Origin: an uncultured Tateyamaria sp.
GTDB taxonomy: Bacteria; Pseudomonadota; Alphaproteobacteria; Rhodobacterales; Rhodobacteraceae
DNA: 64,000 nucleotides
Direction: 5' to 3'
Assembly: GCF_947503465.1 (NCBI RefSeq)
Contig: NZ_CANNDN010000005.1
Coordinates: 1-64,000 of the forward strand
Shown here: positions 44,070-53,292 of the stretch, piece by piece
Layout of the letters: each line of letters opens with the position of its first letter
Position numbering within the stretch: position 1 is the stretch's first letter
Translations under genes and position numbers: made by a program
The notes under the pieces: generated by a model
The model's input: the letters and a program-made list of their open reading frames with translations, nothing else
The model's database searches: none
What the model was told of the DNA's origin: nothing

Positions 44070-46051
44070 GGCATCAGCCAAAAGAGCGAGATCATCGGAA
44101 AGGCCGTCAGGATCAGCATCACGACCGCCATGATCAGCACGTATGGAAATGCGCCCCTGAATATCGCCGTCAGCGTTACGTCATCCGTCGCGAGCGTCGC
44201 TTTGACGACGTAGACGGTGATGCCGAAGGGGGGCGTCAGCAGCCCGATTTCGACCGCGATGATAGTGACGATGCCAAACCATATCAGCGGATCGCTGGCG
44301 ACGATGCCTTGTGTGATCTCGGGCACGATGCCGACCACGAGAGGCACGACGATCAGGATGATCGAGGTGGAGTCGAGGAACATGCCCAGCAGAATGATCA
44401 CTGCGAAATAGCCAAGCATGAAACCCCAGAACGAAATGCCTTGCTCAAGAAAGACCGAGACGATTGCGTTGGGGATGCCGGACATCACGAGCATTTTTGT
44501 GAAAGCGGCTGCTGCGATGATCAAAAGTAGGATTGTGACCGAAATCACGCCGGTTTCTTTCATTACGAGCCATAGTTTTGTCCATGTAAGTGAGCGGCGG
44601 GCGACAGCGACGATCAGTGTTGTCGCAGCACCGACTGCGCCCGCCTGTGTCGGTGTGAAAACGCCACCGTAAATCCCGCCGAGCACCACAAAAACCAGAA
44701 AGAAGATGGGGGCCAGGGCACGAATTACCTCGCCGCCCGATACGGGTGCGATGTCTTCTGCGATGTCCGGGCAGCCAACTTTCTCCGGCGCAAATCGCGC
44801 TGCGAGATAGATGAACAGACAAAATGAGATAGCGAGCAACAGCCCCGGCAAAGTGGCTGCGATGAACAGACTTCCGACGCTCGTTTCGGTCACGAAGCCA
44901 TAGATAATCAATAGCAGACTGGGCGGTATCAGCATGCCGAGGACGGATGATCCAGCGACAGTCCCGGCAGCGAAGCCCGACGAATAGTGATGCGCGGTCA
45001 TTTGAGGAACTGCTACGCGGGTAAAGACGGCGGCAGAGGCAATGGAAATGCCGGTGATCGCCGCGAAAACAGTGTTTGCGGCCACAGTTGCGATGGCCAG
45101 ACCGCCGTAAAGGCGTCGCAATAGTGACGCGGCAACGCGGTAGGCGTCCTTGCCCAAATCCGAAGCGTCAACGAGCAGCCCCATCAATACAAACAGAGGA
45201 ACCACGCCAAAATCGAATTTATTGATCGTGCCTGTTGCCGCAGATCTGATGGTTTTTAGGGCAAGGGTTGGATTTTCGCGGATCAACCAGACGCCGACCA
45301 AGGCCACCAGCATCATGGCTACCGGGATGTGTATGCCTAGAAGGATCATGAGCACCATGGCCACGACACCGATCACGCCGATCCCGATGCGCCCGATATC
45401 AGGAGCCACCCAGACCGCGATGCAAATCAGCAAGACCAGTCCGAACGGAACAATTGCGGCCTTCACGGCCTTCTCCGCAAGGATTGCGTGCGCCAGACGA
45501 ATGGACTGAAACCCGAACTCAAGTGCGGTCATGGTGACGCCCAGAAGGATGATCGCCTTGATCGGCCACACCTGCATCGTAAAGATGCCTTGGGTTCCGA
45601 TGAACTCACCTTCAAGTAGGGCCGAACGGGTGGGATCTATCAGCATCCATGCGAGAGCAGCGAAGATGCCCAGACCGCAAAGACAGAATATCAGGTTCAG
45701 CGCCAACCCCAGGTGCGGCGTCTTGATTTCCAGCGTCGAGATTAGAAAATCGGCCCGCGTCATGCGTTTTTCGAACAGCGTATGAGGTAGCTGGGCAAAT
45801 ACAACGGCAACGATCGAGGCGCCGGTCAATTCGACGACGCCGTAAAGCGGGCGTGAGAACACCTTTAGCCCGATTACATCCGCGCATATCATTAACATTA
45901 TGACAAAAATCCATAGGGTCGCGCCAGCCGCCAGCATCGCGGCGATGTAGGAGAACCCGAGATGCAGCGACCCGAACCATTTCGGCTTTTCAAGAGCTAT
46001 CGGGTTTGTTGGATCAGATTGGCGATGTAGCAGAGTGGGTGTGCGCGACAT
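44066..46051 (-). CDS. Fused TRAP transporter small/large permease (DctQM)
   Basis: 661-aa membrane protein. The first 190 residues match the four-helix DctQ small subunit (GATLWIFVIMLMICADVIGLKVFSRPLYGVVE), and the rest the DctM large subunit with repeated hydrophobic segments (MGLLVDASDLGKDAYRVAASLLRRLYGGLAIATV). Fused QM forms are common in sodium-driven TRAP systems. With the binding protein at 46118 it would import an organic acid, perhaps an aromatic or dicarboxylate. Confidence 0.9.
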   Translation of the reverse strand: MSRTPTLLHRQSDPTNPIALEKPKWFGSLHLGFSYIAAMLAAGATLWIFVIMLMICADVIGLKVFSRPLYGVVELTGASIVAVVFAQLPHTLFEKRMTRADFLISTLEIKTPHLGLALNLIFCLCGLGIFAALAWMLIDPTRSALLEGEFIGTQGIFTMQVWPIKAIILLGVTMTALEFGFQSIRLAHAILAEKAVKAAIVPFGLVLLICIAVWVAPDIGRIGIGVIGVVAMVLMILLGIHIPVAMMLVALVGVWLIRENPTLALKTIRSAATGTINKFDFGVVPLFVLMGLLVDASDLGKDAYRVAASLLRRLYGGLAIATVAANTVFAAITGISIASAAVFTRVAVPQMTAHHYSSGFAAGTVAGSSVLGMLIPPSLLLIIYGFVTETSVGSLFIAATLPGLLLAISFCLFIYLAARFAPEKVGCPDIAEDIAPVSGGEVIRALAPIFFLVFVVLGGIYGGVFTPTQAGAVGAATTLIVAVARRSLTWTKLWLVMKETGVISVTILLLIIAAAAFTKMLVMSGIPNAIVSVFLEQGISFWGFMLGYFAVIILLGMFLDSTSIILIVVPLVVGIVPEITQGIVASDPLIWFGIVTIIAVEIGLLTPPFGITVYVVKATLATDDVTLTAIFRGAFPYVLIMAVVMLILTAFPMISLFWLMP

Positions 46052-46074
46052 GTGATTTCCTTTCGAGCCGTTTT

Positions 46075-46104
46075 GGCCCCGCAGCAGGGAGTTACTGCGG
46101 GGCC
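46075..46104 (-). other. Intercistronic hairpin between dctP-like and dctQM-like genes
   Basis: Perfect 10-bp stem GGCCCCGCAG / CTGCGGGGCC with a 10-nt loop, 14 nt after the binding-protein stop. No T run. Such hairpins raise the yield of the upstream binding-protein mRNA relative to the permease. Confidence 0.7.
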
Positions 46105-46117
46105 GAGGAAGGCCGCG

Positions 46118-47164
46118 CTACTGGTCCCAGTTGCGGCCTGGCTCGACTCCGGCGGCGCGAACGGCCGCCATATAGGCTGCCAGCACTTCCGGGCCTGCGG
46201 AGTGACGTGCAGCCCAGTCGCCTGCCAAGTCCGGCAGGCTTCTGATCCATTGTTGGCGGTCCTCGGCGGACATCTCCGAAACGGTCACGTCCGGATCATC
46301 ACGCATTGCCTGAAGGAACTGGTCGTAGCGTCCCTGAACCTGTTCGGCGTGCAGGATCGCGTACTCAGCTCCAAGTTCGCGCAAAACACTCTGCACATCT
46401 TCCGACAGGCCATCCCAGGAATCCCGGTTGAACGAAAGGCCCCCGGTATATTGAGCACCAACACCGACGAGCGTCACATAGGGCGCGACCTCGTGAATCT
46501 TGTTGGGGTAGGTCCCTGTGATGATGGAGATTACTCCGTCGGCAACCCCAGTCTGAAGCGAGTTGTAATATGTAGGCAAAGCACCGTTGACTGGGACGGC
46601 ACCGATGGCCGACATCCAATTCCCCGATGGCCCCGGTGCCAGGATCTTGCGGCCTTCGAGGTCAGCCAGAGAGTCTACGGGAAAGGTCGTCAGCAAGTGG
46701 TATGTTTCAACGCCTGATGCGCCAAGAAAAACCTGGCCGCGATCCTCCCAAGACTGCGCCATAGCTGGGGTGTTTTCGTTGAGATCATTCATGATCGCCA
46801 TCAAAGTCGGTTGGTCATCAATGACGAAGGGTGCGTAGTAGGTAATCGTTTGCAGCGGCATCTTGGATTCTTCCCACAGACCCGCACCGACCCAACCTGC
46901 ATCTACAAGGCCATCTTCAACTGCCTCGAGCGTGTCTTGAAACCCGAATAATGCGCCGCCGTAGCTTTCGGTCCACTCGACACGATCTTCTGATCCCATT
47001 GCTTCGAGCCGTGCGTTCGTCTGCCCGACAACGTGTTCAGACAGCACGCCGACCCAAGGAACGACCGTTGGATGGCTGGATCCCATTGTCAGATTGAATG
47101 TCTCTGCGAACGCAGTTTGAGCAGACACGGCGATGGTCGCCGCCAAAGCGGTTTTAAGTAACAT
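46118..47164 (-). CDS. TRAP transporter substrate-binding protein (DctP-like)
   Basis: 348-aa periplasmic binding protein. Signal peptide LLKTALAATIAVSAQTAFAE. DctP hallmarks: EWTESYGGALFGFQDTLEAVEDGLVDAG and LEGRKILAPGPSGNWM, where the conserved Arg binds a substrate carboxylate. First gene of the leftward operon, 14 bases after a GTTCG-N5-CGAAC palindrome. Confidence 0.9.
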   Translation of the reverse strand: MLLKTALAATIAVSAQTAFAETFNLTMGSSHPTVVPWVGVLSEHVVGQTNARLEAMGSEDRVEWTESYGGALFGFQDTLEAVEDGLVDAGWVGAGLWEESKMPLQTITYYAPFVIDDQPTLMAIMNDLNENTPAMAQSWEDRGQVFLGASGVETYHLLTTFPVDSLADLEGRKILAPGPSGNWMSAIGAVPVNGALPTYYNSLQTGVADGVISIITGTYPNKIHEVAPYVTLVGVGAQYTGGLSFNRDSWDGLSEDVQSVLRELGAEYAILHAEQVQGRYDQFLQAMRDDPDVTVSEMSAEDRQQWIRSLPDLAGDWAARHSAGPEVLAAYMAAVRAAGVEPGRNWDQ

Positions 47165-47177
47165 TGTTTCCTCCCTT

Positions 47178-47192
47178 GTTCGATATACGAAC
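47178..47192. promoter_or_regulatory. IclR-type palindrome 1 (GTTCG-N5-CGAAC)
   Basis: GTTCGATATACGAAC, ending 14 bases upstream of the dctP-like start. Matches in form the operators of PcaR/PobR-type IclR proteins. Same motif at 47304 and 58576. Confidence 0.65.
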
Positions 47193-47302
47193 GATTATTT
47201 GTTTATGTAATGATGTTGACAAAAAAAGAATCGTCCGTCAAGAACGATTACTACAAAAATAGCAAAACTGCTGAACCTGCCCAAAAGTTCGGCAGATTAA
47301 AA

Positions 47303-47319
47303 TGTTCGATTATCGAACA
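47303..47319. promoter_or_regulatory. IclR-type palindrome 2
   Basis: TGTTCGATTATCGAACA has 8-bp perfect arms around one base, 17 bases before the nitroreductase start. It contains the same GTTCG-N5-CGAAC core (47304-47318). Overlap with the initiation region suggests repression. Confidence 0.65.
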
Positions 47320-47336
47320 AAAGTGAGGAAAGACAA

Positions 47337-47987
47337 ATGGATACCGATAAGCTGGACGCGCAGGCGCGCAACGATGTACGCGACCTGAGAGAGCGCATTT
47401 TGACGGCGGATCCGGCCACGCTGGACCTGCTGTTACGGGACGGTAGAACGCATTATGGATTTCAAGACCGCGATGTGAGCGATGACACTCTAAAAGAGCT
47501 CTACGACCTCGCAAAATGGGGTCCGACGAGCATGAACCAACAGCCGGGGCGCTTCGTCTTTGTTCGAAGTGCTGACGCGAAAGAAAAACTGCGTCCTGCG
47601 CTGATGGAACCTAACCAAGCGAAGATGATGTCCGCGCCGGTCACTGCGATCATTGCCTTCGACACCGAATTCTATGAACAGCTTCCCGCAGTGTTTCCAC
47701 CCAACCCCAACGCGCGCGACATGTTCGCCGGGAACCCGGAGATGGCGGCTGGAAACGCCTTTCGCAACGGGTCCATGCAGGGGGCGTATTTCCTGATCGC
47801 TGCCCGCGCACTGGGTCTGGATACTGGGCCGATGTCCGGCTTTAACCCCGCCGCCGTCGACGAGGCTTTCTTGTCGGGCACGACTTGGAAGACCAATTTT
47901 TTGTGCAATCTTGGTTACGGGGACGAAGAAAAGCTGTTCCGACGGCTGCCCCGCTTGCCGTTTGACGACGTCGCCAAGATCATCTGA
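47337..47987 (+). CDS. Nitroreductase family protein (RutE/HadB-like)
   Basis: 216-aa FMN-dependent nitroreductase-fold protein. DLAKWGPTSMNQQPGRFVFVRS near residue 60 is the family FMN-binding region; FNPAAVDEAFL and NLGYGDEEKLF lie near the C-terminus. RutE-type members reduce malonic semialdehyde; others reduce quinones or nitro groups. As first gene of the rightward catabolic operon it may reduce a quinone or enal intermediate. Substrate unknown. Confidence 0.8.
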   Translation: MDTDKLDAQARNDVRDLRERILTADPATLDLLLRDGRTHYGFQDRDVSDDTLKELYDLAKWGPTSMNQQPGRFVFVRSADAKEKLRPALMEPNQAKMMSAPVTAIIAFDTEFYEQLPAVFPPNPNARDMFAGNPEMAAGNAFRNGSMQGAYFLIAARALGLDTGPMSGFNPAAVDEAFLSGTTWKTNFLCNLGYGDEEKLFRRLPRLPFDDVAKII

Positions 47988-47994
47988 AAATCCC

Positions 47995-48858
47995 ATGCCA
48001 AAGCTCGTACCACTTGCCGAAGCCATCCAAACGCACGTGAAGGATAGCATGTCCGTTGCGCTCGAAGGGTTCACACATCTGATCCCCTTCGAGGCCGGGC
48101 ACGAGATCATTCGTCAGGGCATTCGTGAACTGACCCTGATCAGGATGACGCCAGACATTATTTACGACCAGCTCGTCGGCGTAGGCGCGGCCAAAAAGCT
48201 CGTGTTTTCATATGCGGGCAATCCTGGTGCGGGTCTTCTGCACAGGGTTCGCGACGCTGTCGAGAATGGCTGGCCAAACACGCTCGCGCTAGAGGAACAT
48301 AGCCACGCCGCGATGGCAAACGCCTACCATGCGGGGGCGTCAAACATGCCGAGTGCAACCTTTCGCGGTTATCGTGGCACTGATCTTGTGACCGTCAACT
48401 CCAACATCTGCTTTGTGATGTGTCCGTTCACAAACGAACGCTTGGCTTGTGTCCCGTCACTCCGACCGGACGTCACCATTATTCATGCCCAACGCGCTGA
48501 CCGCGCAGGAAATGTCATGATCGACGGTATCGTCGGTGTTCAGAAAGAAGCGGTCCTTGCGGCCAAGACTGCAATCGTCACCGTCGAAGAGGTGGTCGAC
48601 GATCTGCGGGAGTATTCTGAGCTTTCCAGCAACGCATGCGTCCTTCCAAACTGGAGTATTGCCGCCGTTTGTCATGTGCCCGGCGGTGCCACGCCTAGCT
48701 ATGCCACGGGGTTCTACCCCCGCGACAATGATTTTTACCTCGAATGGAGCAATATCTCGGCGGACCGTGACCGTTTCACGGCTTGGATCGACGCCAATGT
48801 ACTGCAGACGCCTGTAGCGAAAAACACGTCGCACCTGACCGCAGGGGCCACGACATGA
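47995..48858 (+). CDS. 3-oxoadipate CoA-transferase subunit A (CatI-like)
   Basis: 287-aa CoA-transferase alpha subunit of the CatI/GctA type. GFTHLIPFEAGHEIIRQG near the start, FRGYRGTDLVTVNSNI and DVTIIHAQRADRAGNVMIDGIVG are diagnostic. With subunit B it moves CoA from succinyl-CoA to 3-oxoadipate. ATGA overlap with subunit B. Start at 47995 is chosen; the frame from 47911 runs into the nitroreductase. Confidence 0.8.
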   Translation: MPKLVPLAEAIQTHVKDSMSVALEGFTHLIPFEAGHEIIRQGIRELTLIRMTPDIIYDQLVGVGAAKKLVFSYAGNPGAGLLHRVRDAVENGWPNTLALEEHSHAAMANAYHAGASNMPSATFRGYRGTDLVTVNSNICFVMCPFTNERLACVPSLRPDVTIIHAQRADRAGNVMIDGIVGVQKEAVLAAKTAIVTVEEVVDDLREYSELSSNACVLPNWSIAAVCHVPGGATPSYATGFYPRDNDFYLEWSNISADRDRFTAWIDANVLQTPVAKNTSHLTAGATT

Positions 48859-49661
48859 CGGGCGTCTCACCAAAAGAATACATGACGATCGCCGCCGCAC
48901 GGCTTTTGACTAACAACGATGTTTGTTTTGTTGGCATAGGCGCGCCTTCCGCAGCCTGTAATCTCGCGCGCCTGACCCATGCGCCCGACATCACGTTGAT
49001 CTACGAGTCGGGAACGATAGCTACACGACCTGACCGATTGCCGCTGTCAATTGGCGATGGTGAATTGCACGATACGGCGCTAACAACAGTCTCTGTCCCG
49101 GAAATGTTTCACTATTGGCTGCAGGGTGGCCGTATATCCATCGGGTTTCTGGGTGCAGCGCAACTGGACCGACGGGGCAATCTGAACACAACCGTGATTG
49201 GGAGCTATGACGCGCCCAAGGTCCGCCTTCCCGGCGGCGGTGGCGCCCCCGAAATCGCAACGCAGGCCAAACAGGTCTTTATCATTGCGGAGCAATCCAA
49301 GCGTACCTTCGTCGACAAGATCGACTTTCTGACCAGCCTTGGACAGGGCAAGCCGGGCGAAAGCCGTGCCGCCTATGGTGTGCACACGCAGGGGCCGACT
49401 AAGTTGGTCACCGATCTTGCGATCTGGGAAATGCGCGACCTTGTGGGGCGAAATGTCATCGATCCGGCGTTTGAGGCTGCGCACGCTGAGTTCACCGTGA
49501 TGTCCCTGCATCCCGGCGTCGCGCGTGATGATGTGGCGGCAAGCGTCGGCTGGACCCCGCAGTTTGCGCCCACAGTCGTGACAACGCCAACACCTTCACA
49601 AACCGAAATTGAGACACTGCGCGCCCTGCACGCACGCTCGGCCAGCGCAAAAAAGGAATGA
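48855..49661 (+). CDS. 3-oxoadipate CoA-transferase subunit B (CatJ-like)
   Basis: 268-aa CoA-transferase beta subunit. The catalytic Glu lies in LIYESGTI; FLGAAQLDRRGNLNTTVIGSY and LPGGGGAPEIATQA follow family order. The role in the 3-oxoadipate pathway follows from neighbouring maleylacetate reductase and thiolase genes. Confidence 0.82.
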   Translation: MTGVSPKEYMTIAAARLLTNNDVCFVGIGAPSAACNLARLTHAPDITLIYESGTIATRPDRLPLSIGDGELHDTALTTVSVPEMFHYWLQGGRISIGFLGAAQLDRRGNLNTTVIGSYDAPKVRLPGGGGAPEIATQAKQVFIIAEQSKRTFVDKIDFLTSLGQGKPGESRAAYGVHTQGPTKLVTDLAIWEMRDLVGRNVIDPAFEAAHAEFTVMSLHPGVARDDVAASVGWTPQFAPTVVTTPTPSQTEIETLRALHARSASAKKE

Positions 49662-49668
49662 CAGACCA

Positions 49669-50724
49669 ATGCAAGCTTTCACATATGAGCCGCAAAAATC
49701 GCGTGTCATCTTCGGCTCAGGCACTGTCGCCGCAATACCGGAGGAAGCCGGCCGCCTTGGGTTAAAGCGCCTTTTGGTTCTCTCGACACCCGAACAGGCA
49801 GATCAGGCGGAGACCGTTGCCAAATCGGCAGGACAATTGGTCGCTGGCATATTCTCAAAAGCGGCGATGCACACGCCAACAGAAGTTACCGAGAACGCGA
49901 TGGAGGTGATGAAGTCGCTGAAAGCGGATGGCATTTTGGCAATCGGTGGCGGGTCGACAATCGGTCTTGGAAAGGCCCTTTCAGTGCGAACTGGAAAGCA
50001 TCAGATCGCAATCCCGACAAGTTATGCGGGGTCGGAAATGACCCCAATCCTAGGCGAAACAGCCAATGGCAAGAAAGTCACGCGGCGCGATCCGCGCATT
50101 CTTCCCGCTTCGGTCATTTACGACGTGGATTTGACACTCAGTTTGCCGTGGCCGATGACGGTGACGTCAGCGATGAATGCAATGGCCCATGCGGTCGAGG
50201 CGCTTTATGCAAAGGATCGCAATCCTGTTGTCGAAGTCTTGGCGGAACGTGGTATTGCCGCTTTTGGTCAAGCCCTCAGAACCCTGAAGACGACCCCAGA
50301 TGATCTCGCCGCGCGCAGTGACGCATTCTTTGGTGCCTGGGCCTGCGGGACTTGCCTGGGACAGGTCTCCATGGCGCTTCACCACAAACTTTGCCATGTG
50401 CTTGGCGGTAGTTTCAACTTACCGCACGCAGCCACGCACACGGTCATTCTCCCGCACGCGGCAGCCTTTAACGGATCCGATGGGCGGCTGGCTGCGGTCA
50501 ACCGCGCGTTGGGTGGAACACAACCGGGGCAGGCGCTTTATGACCTAGCCAGGGAGCTTGATGCGCCTCTGGCCCTGTCGGCGCTCGGATTTGCAGACGC
50601 CGATGTGCCCCGCGCAACCGACATAGTCATGGAGAACCCTTACTGGAATCCGCGGTCGTTTGATGCAGAAGATATCACATCCATTCTATCGCGCGCGCTG
50701 CACGGCGATCGTCCGGAGAGATGA
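49669..50724 (+). CDS. Maleylacetate reductase
   Basis: 351-aa iron-type alcohol dehydrogenase family enzyme reducing maleylacetate to 3-oxoadipate with NAD(P)H. ILAIGGGSTIGLGKAL is the nucleotide loop; AIPTSYAGSEMTPILGET and AMAHAVEALYA, MALHHKLCHVLGG and LPHAATH are the maleylacetate-reductase pattern with its His residues. It directly precedes the thiolase with 4-nt overlap. Confidence 0.9.
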   Translation: MQAFTYEPQKSRVIFGSGTVAAIPEEAGRLGLKRLLVLSTPEQADQAETVAKSAGQLVAGIFSKAAMHTPTEVTENAMEVMKSLKADGILAIGGGSTIGLGKALSVRTGKHQIAIPTSYAGSEMTPILGETANGKKVTRRDPRILPASVIYDVDLTLSLPWPMTVTSAMNAMAHAVEALYAKDRNPVVEVLAERGIAAFGQALRTLKTTPDDLAARSDAFFGAWACGTCLGQVSMALHHKLCHVLGGSFNLPHAATHTVILPHAAAFNGSDGRLAAVNRALGGTQPGQALYDLARELDAPLALSALGFADADVPRATDIVMENPYWNPRSFDAEDITSILSRALHGDRPER

Positions 50725-51929
50725 TGATGCAGGACGTCTTCATCTGCGACTATATCCGGACGCCTATTGGTCGCTATGGCGGAGCGCTGTCAGCGGTCCG
50801 CGCCGACGATTTGGCCGCCATTCCAATCAGAACACTGATGGAGCGGGCACCGCACATCGAATCTGCGCATATCGGCGAGGTCGTACTGGGATGCGCAAAT
50901 CAAGCTGGCGACGACAACCGGAACGTCGCGCGCATGTCTTTGTTACTGGCTGGCCTGCCGGTTTCAGTGCCAGGAACCACGCTCAATCGGCTGTGTGGGT
51001 CCGGGTTGGATGCCGTCATGTATGCGGCGCGGTCGATACAGACGGGTGCATACGATTTAGCCATCGCTGGCGGGGTCGAAAGTATGTCGCGCGCGCCCTT
51101 CGTCATGCCGAAGGCAATGACCGGGTTTTCGCGCAATGCCGAAGTATACGACACGACGATCGGATGGCGTTTCGTCAATCCTGAGATGCAGGCGGCGCAC
51201 GGCGTGGATTCAATGCCGGAAACAGCTGAGAATGTAGCCGAGGCATTTAACGTTTCGCGCGAGGATCAAGACGCGTTTGCGTTCAGGTCGCAGCAGCGCG
51301 TCGAAATCGCACAAAAAAGCGGTCGGCTGACGAAGGAAATCGTGCCGGTCAGCGTCAAAGGTGGCAAAGGTGATGTGCGCATCGTCGATACCGACGAGCA
51401 TCCAAGGCCTACCGCGCTCGACACGCTCTCAGGGTTGCGGGCACCGTTCCGAACTGGGGGGTCGGTAACCGCTGGAAATGCTTCTGGTGTCAACGATGGT
51501 GCCGCGGCATTGCTTTTGGCCTCACAAGAGGCCGTGAGTATTCATGGTCTTGCACCCATTGCCCGCATTGTCGGTGGTGCTACCGCCGGTGTGGAGCCGC
51601 GACTGATGGGTATTGGTCCCGCACCTGCGACGAAGAAGCTGTGCGACCAAATTGGGACGCAACCTTCTGACTTTGACTTCGTCGAACTGAACGAGGCATT
51701 CGCGAGCCAAGCGCTCGCGGTGCTCCGTAACCTCGGCCTTTCCGACGATGCGGGTCACGTAAATCCAAACGGAGGTGCCATCGCACTGGGACACCCGTTG
51801 GGGATGTCCGGCGCCCGCTTGGCGGGAACACTCGCACTAGAACTTAGGGCAAACGGCGGCGGCACTGGCCTTGCCACGATGTGCATCGGGGTGGGGCAGG
51901 GGATCGCCATGGCGCTGGAGGGCGTCTGA
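50721..51929 (+). CDS. 3-oxoadipyl-CoA thiolase (PcaF-like)
   Basis: 402-aa thiolase splitting 3-oxoadipyl-CoA to succinyl-CoA and acetyl-CoA. Nucleophile C92 in LNRLCGSGLDAV; HPLGMSGAR and TMCIGVGQG carry the other catalytic His and Cys. DYIRTPIGRYGGAL at the start is typical of PcaF. The start is one of three consecutive ATGs (50721-50729). Confidence 0.9.
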   Translation: MMMQDVFICDYIRTPIGRYGGALSAVRADDLAAIPIRTLMERAPHIESAHIGEVVLGCANQAGDDNRNVARMSLLLAGLPVSVPGTTLNRLCGSGLDAVMYAARSIQTGAYDLAIAGGVESMSRAPFVMPKAMTGFSRNAEVYDTTIGWRFVNPEMQAAHGVDSMPETAENVAEAFNVSREDQDAFAFRSQQRVEIAQKSGRLTKEIVPVSVKGGKGDVRIVDTDEHPRPTALDTLSGLRAPFRTGGSVTAGNASGVNDGAAALLLASQEAVSIHGLAPIARIVGGATAGVEPRLMGIGPAPATKKLCDQIGTQPSDFDFVELNEAFASQALAVLRNLGLSDDAGHVNPNGGAIALGHPLGMSGARLAGTLALELRANGGGTGLATMCIGVGQGIAMALEGV

Positions 51930-51971
51930 CAACGAACCAAAGCAACCAACAATGAATTCTGGGAGGAAATC

Positions 51972-53246
51972 ATGTTCACACGACGCAAAATTATCAAGTC
52001 CGGTATGGCTTCAAGCCTAACTTTGGCCGCTGGCGGACTGGCAGCCCCGGCTCTGGCACAGGGCGCGAAAATCAAGCTGGGCTATGTCAGCCCTCAATCT
52101 GGACCACTCGCGGCGTTTTCAGAGGCAGACCAATTCGTCATCGACACATTCTTGGCGTCGGGCGCCGATGCAAATTTTGAAGTGATCGTCAAAGATAGTC
52201 AGTCCAATCCGAACAGGGCTGCGGAGGTGGCGCGTGAGCTGATTATCGATGACGGGATCGATATGATGCTTGTTGCTTCGACACCAGAAACTACCAATCC
52301 CGTCGCGACAACCTGTGAAGCCGAGGAGATACCCGTCATCTCGACCCTCGCACCCTGGCAACCCTATTTCATTGGGCAGCAGGGGAACCCGGGCGATCCG
52401 GGATCATGGCGACCCTTTGATTTCAGCTTTCACTTTTTCTGGGGTTTAGAGGACGTCATCAGCGTCTTTACCGCGATGTGGAATCAACTTGAGACGAACA
52501 AAAGCGTCGGGGCGATTTTCCCAAACGACGGAGATGGCAATGCATGGGGCGACCCTAATCTAGGCTTTCCGCCGGTGCTTGAAGCACAAGGTTACCAACT
52601 GACCGATACCGGCCGCTATCAGAACCTAACCGACGACTTCAGTGCGCAAATCAATGCATTCAAGGCCGCGAACTGCGAAATCATTACCGGCGTACCGATC
52701 CCACCGGACTTCACCACATTTTGGACGCAAGCCAAGCAACAAGGCTACACGCCAAAGGCGGCTAGCATTGGCAAAGCTATCTTGTTTCCACAAGCAGTTG
52801 AGGCGCTAGGCGATCAAGGCCACAATCTGAGTTCCGAAGTTTGGTGGTCACCGTTCCATCCGTTCGATTCATCTCTTACTGGGCAGACTGCCGCAGGTGT
52901 TGCCGCGGACTACATGGCGGCGACGGGGCGACCGTGGACGCAGCCAATTGGATTTGTCCATGCTCTCTTCGAGATGGCTTCAGACGTCATGGCTCGAGTT
53001 GATGATAGCGGTAATGTCGACAAAGTGGCCTCCGCTATCGCCTCCACCGAATTGAAATCGGTCGTCGGGCGTATCGCATTCGATGGTGCAGGCCTGCCGC
53101 CCTTTGCGGCACAGAATGTGGCCAAAACACCCCTCGTGGGTGGACAGTGGCGGCTCCAGAATGATGGCTCCTATGAGTTGGTGATCGTGGACAACTCGGA
53201 CCATACCGACATCCCGACCGCAGGAACAATGGAAGCAATCGTTTGA
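51972..53246 (+). CDS. ABC transporter substrate-binding protein, Liv-type (1)
   Basis: 424-aa periplasmic binding protein. The N-terminus TRRKIIKSGMASSL looks like a Tat signal, followed by AGGLAAPALAQ. The mature part shows the branched-chain/aromatic-binding fold (KIKLGYVSPQSGPLAAFSEAD). It resembles the second binding protein at 58774 along its length (VKDSQS-PNRA-EV; TTFWTQA). Likely ligand is an aromatic acid or phenol, by context. Confidence 0.88.
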   Translation: MFTRRKIIKSGMASSLTLAAGGLAAPALAQGAKIKLGYVSPQSGPLAAFSEADQFVIDTFLASGADANFEVIVKDSQSNPNRAAEVARELIIDDGIDMMLVASTPETTNPVATTCEAEEIPVISTLAPWQPYFIGQQGNPGDPGSWRPFDFSFHFFWGLEDVISVFTAMWNQLETNKSVGAIFPNDGDGNAWGDPNLGFPPVLEAQGYQLTDTGRYQNLTDDFSAQINAFKAANCEIITGVPIPPDFTTFWTQAKQQGYTPKAASIGKAILFPQAVEALGDQGHNLSSEVWWSPFHPFDSSLTGQTAAGVAADYMAATGRPWTQPIGFVHALFEMASDVMARVDDSGNVDKVASAIASTELKSVVGRIAFDGAGLPPFAAQNVAKTPLVGGQWRLQNDGSYELVIVDNSDHTDIPTAGTMEAIV

Positions 53247-53256
53247 CCAACGGTCA

Positions 53257-53276
53257 GGGCGGGTTTCGGCCCGCCC
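53257..53276 (+). other. Hairpin between binding-protein gene and ATPase gene
   Basis: Perfect 7-bp stem GGGCGGG / CCCGCCC with a 6-nt loop, 10 nt after the stop. Lack of T run suggests mRNA stabilisation of the binding-protein cistron or partial termination. Confidence 0.65.
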
Positions 53277-53292
53277 CTCGAGGGAAACAGCC

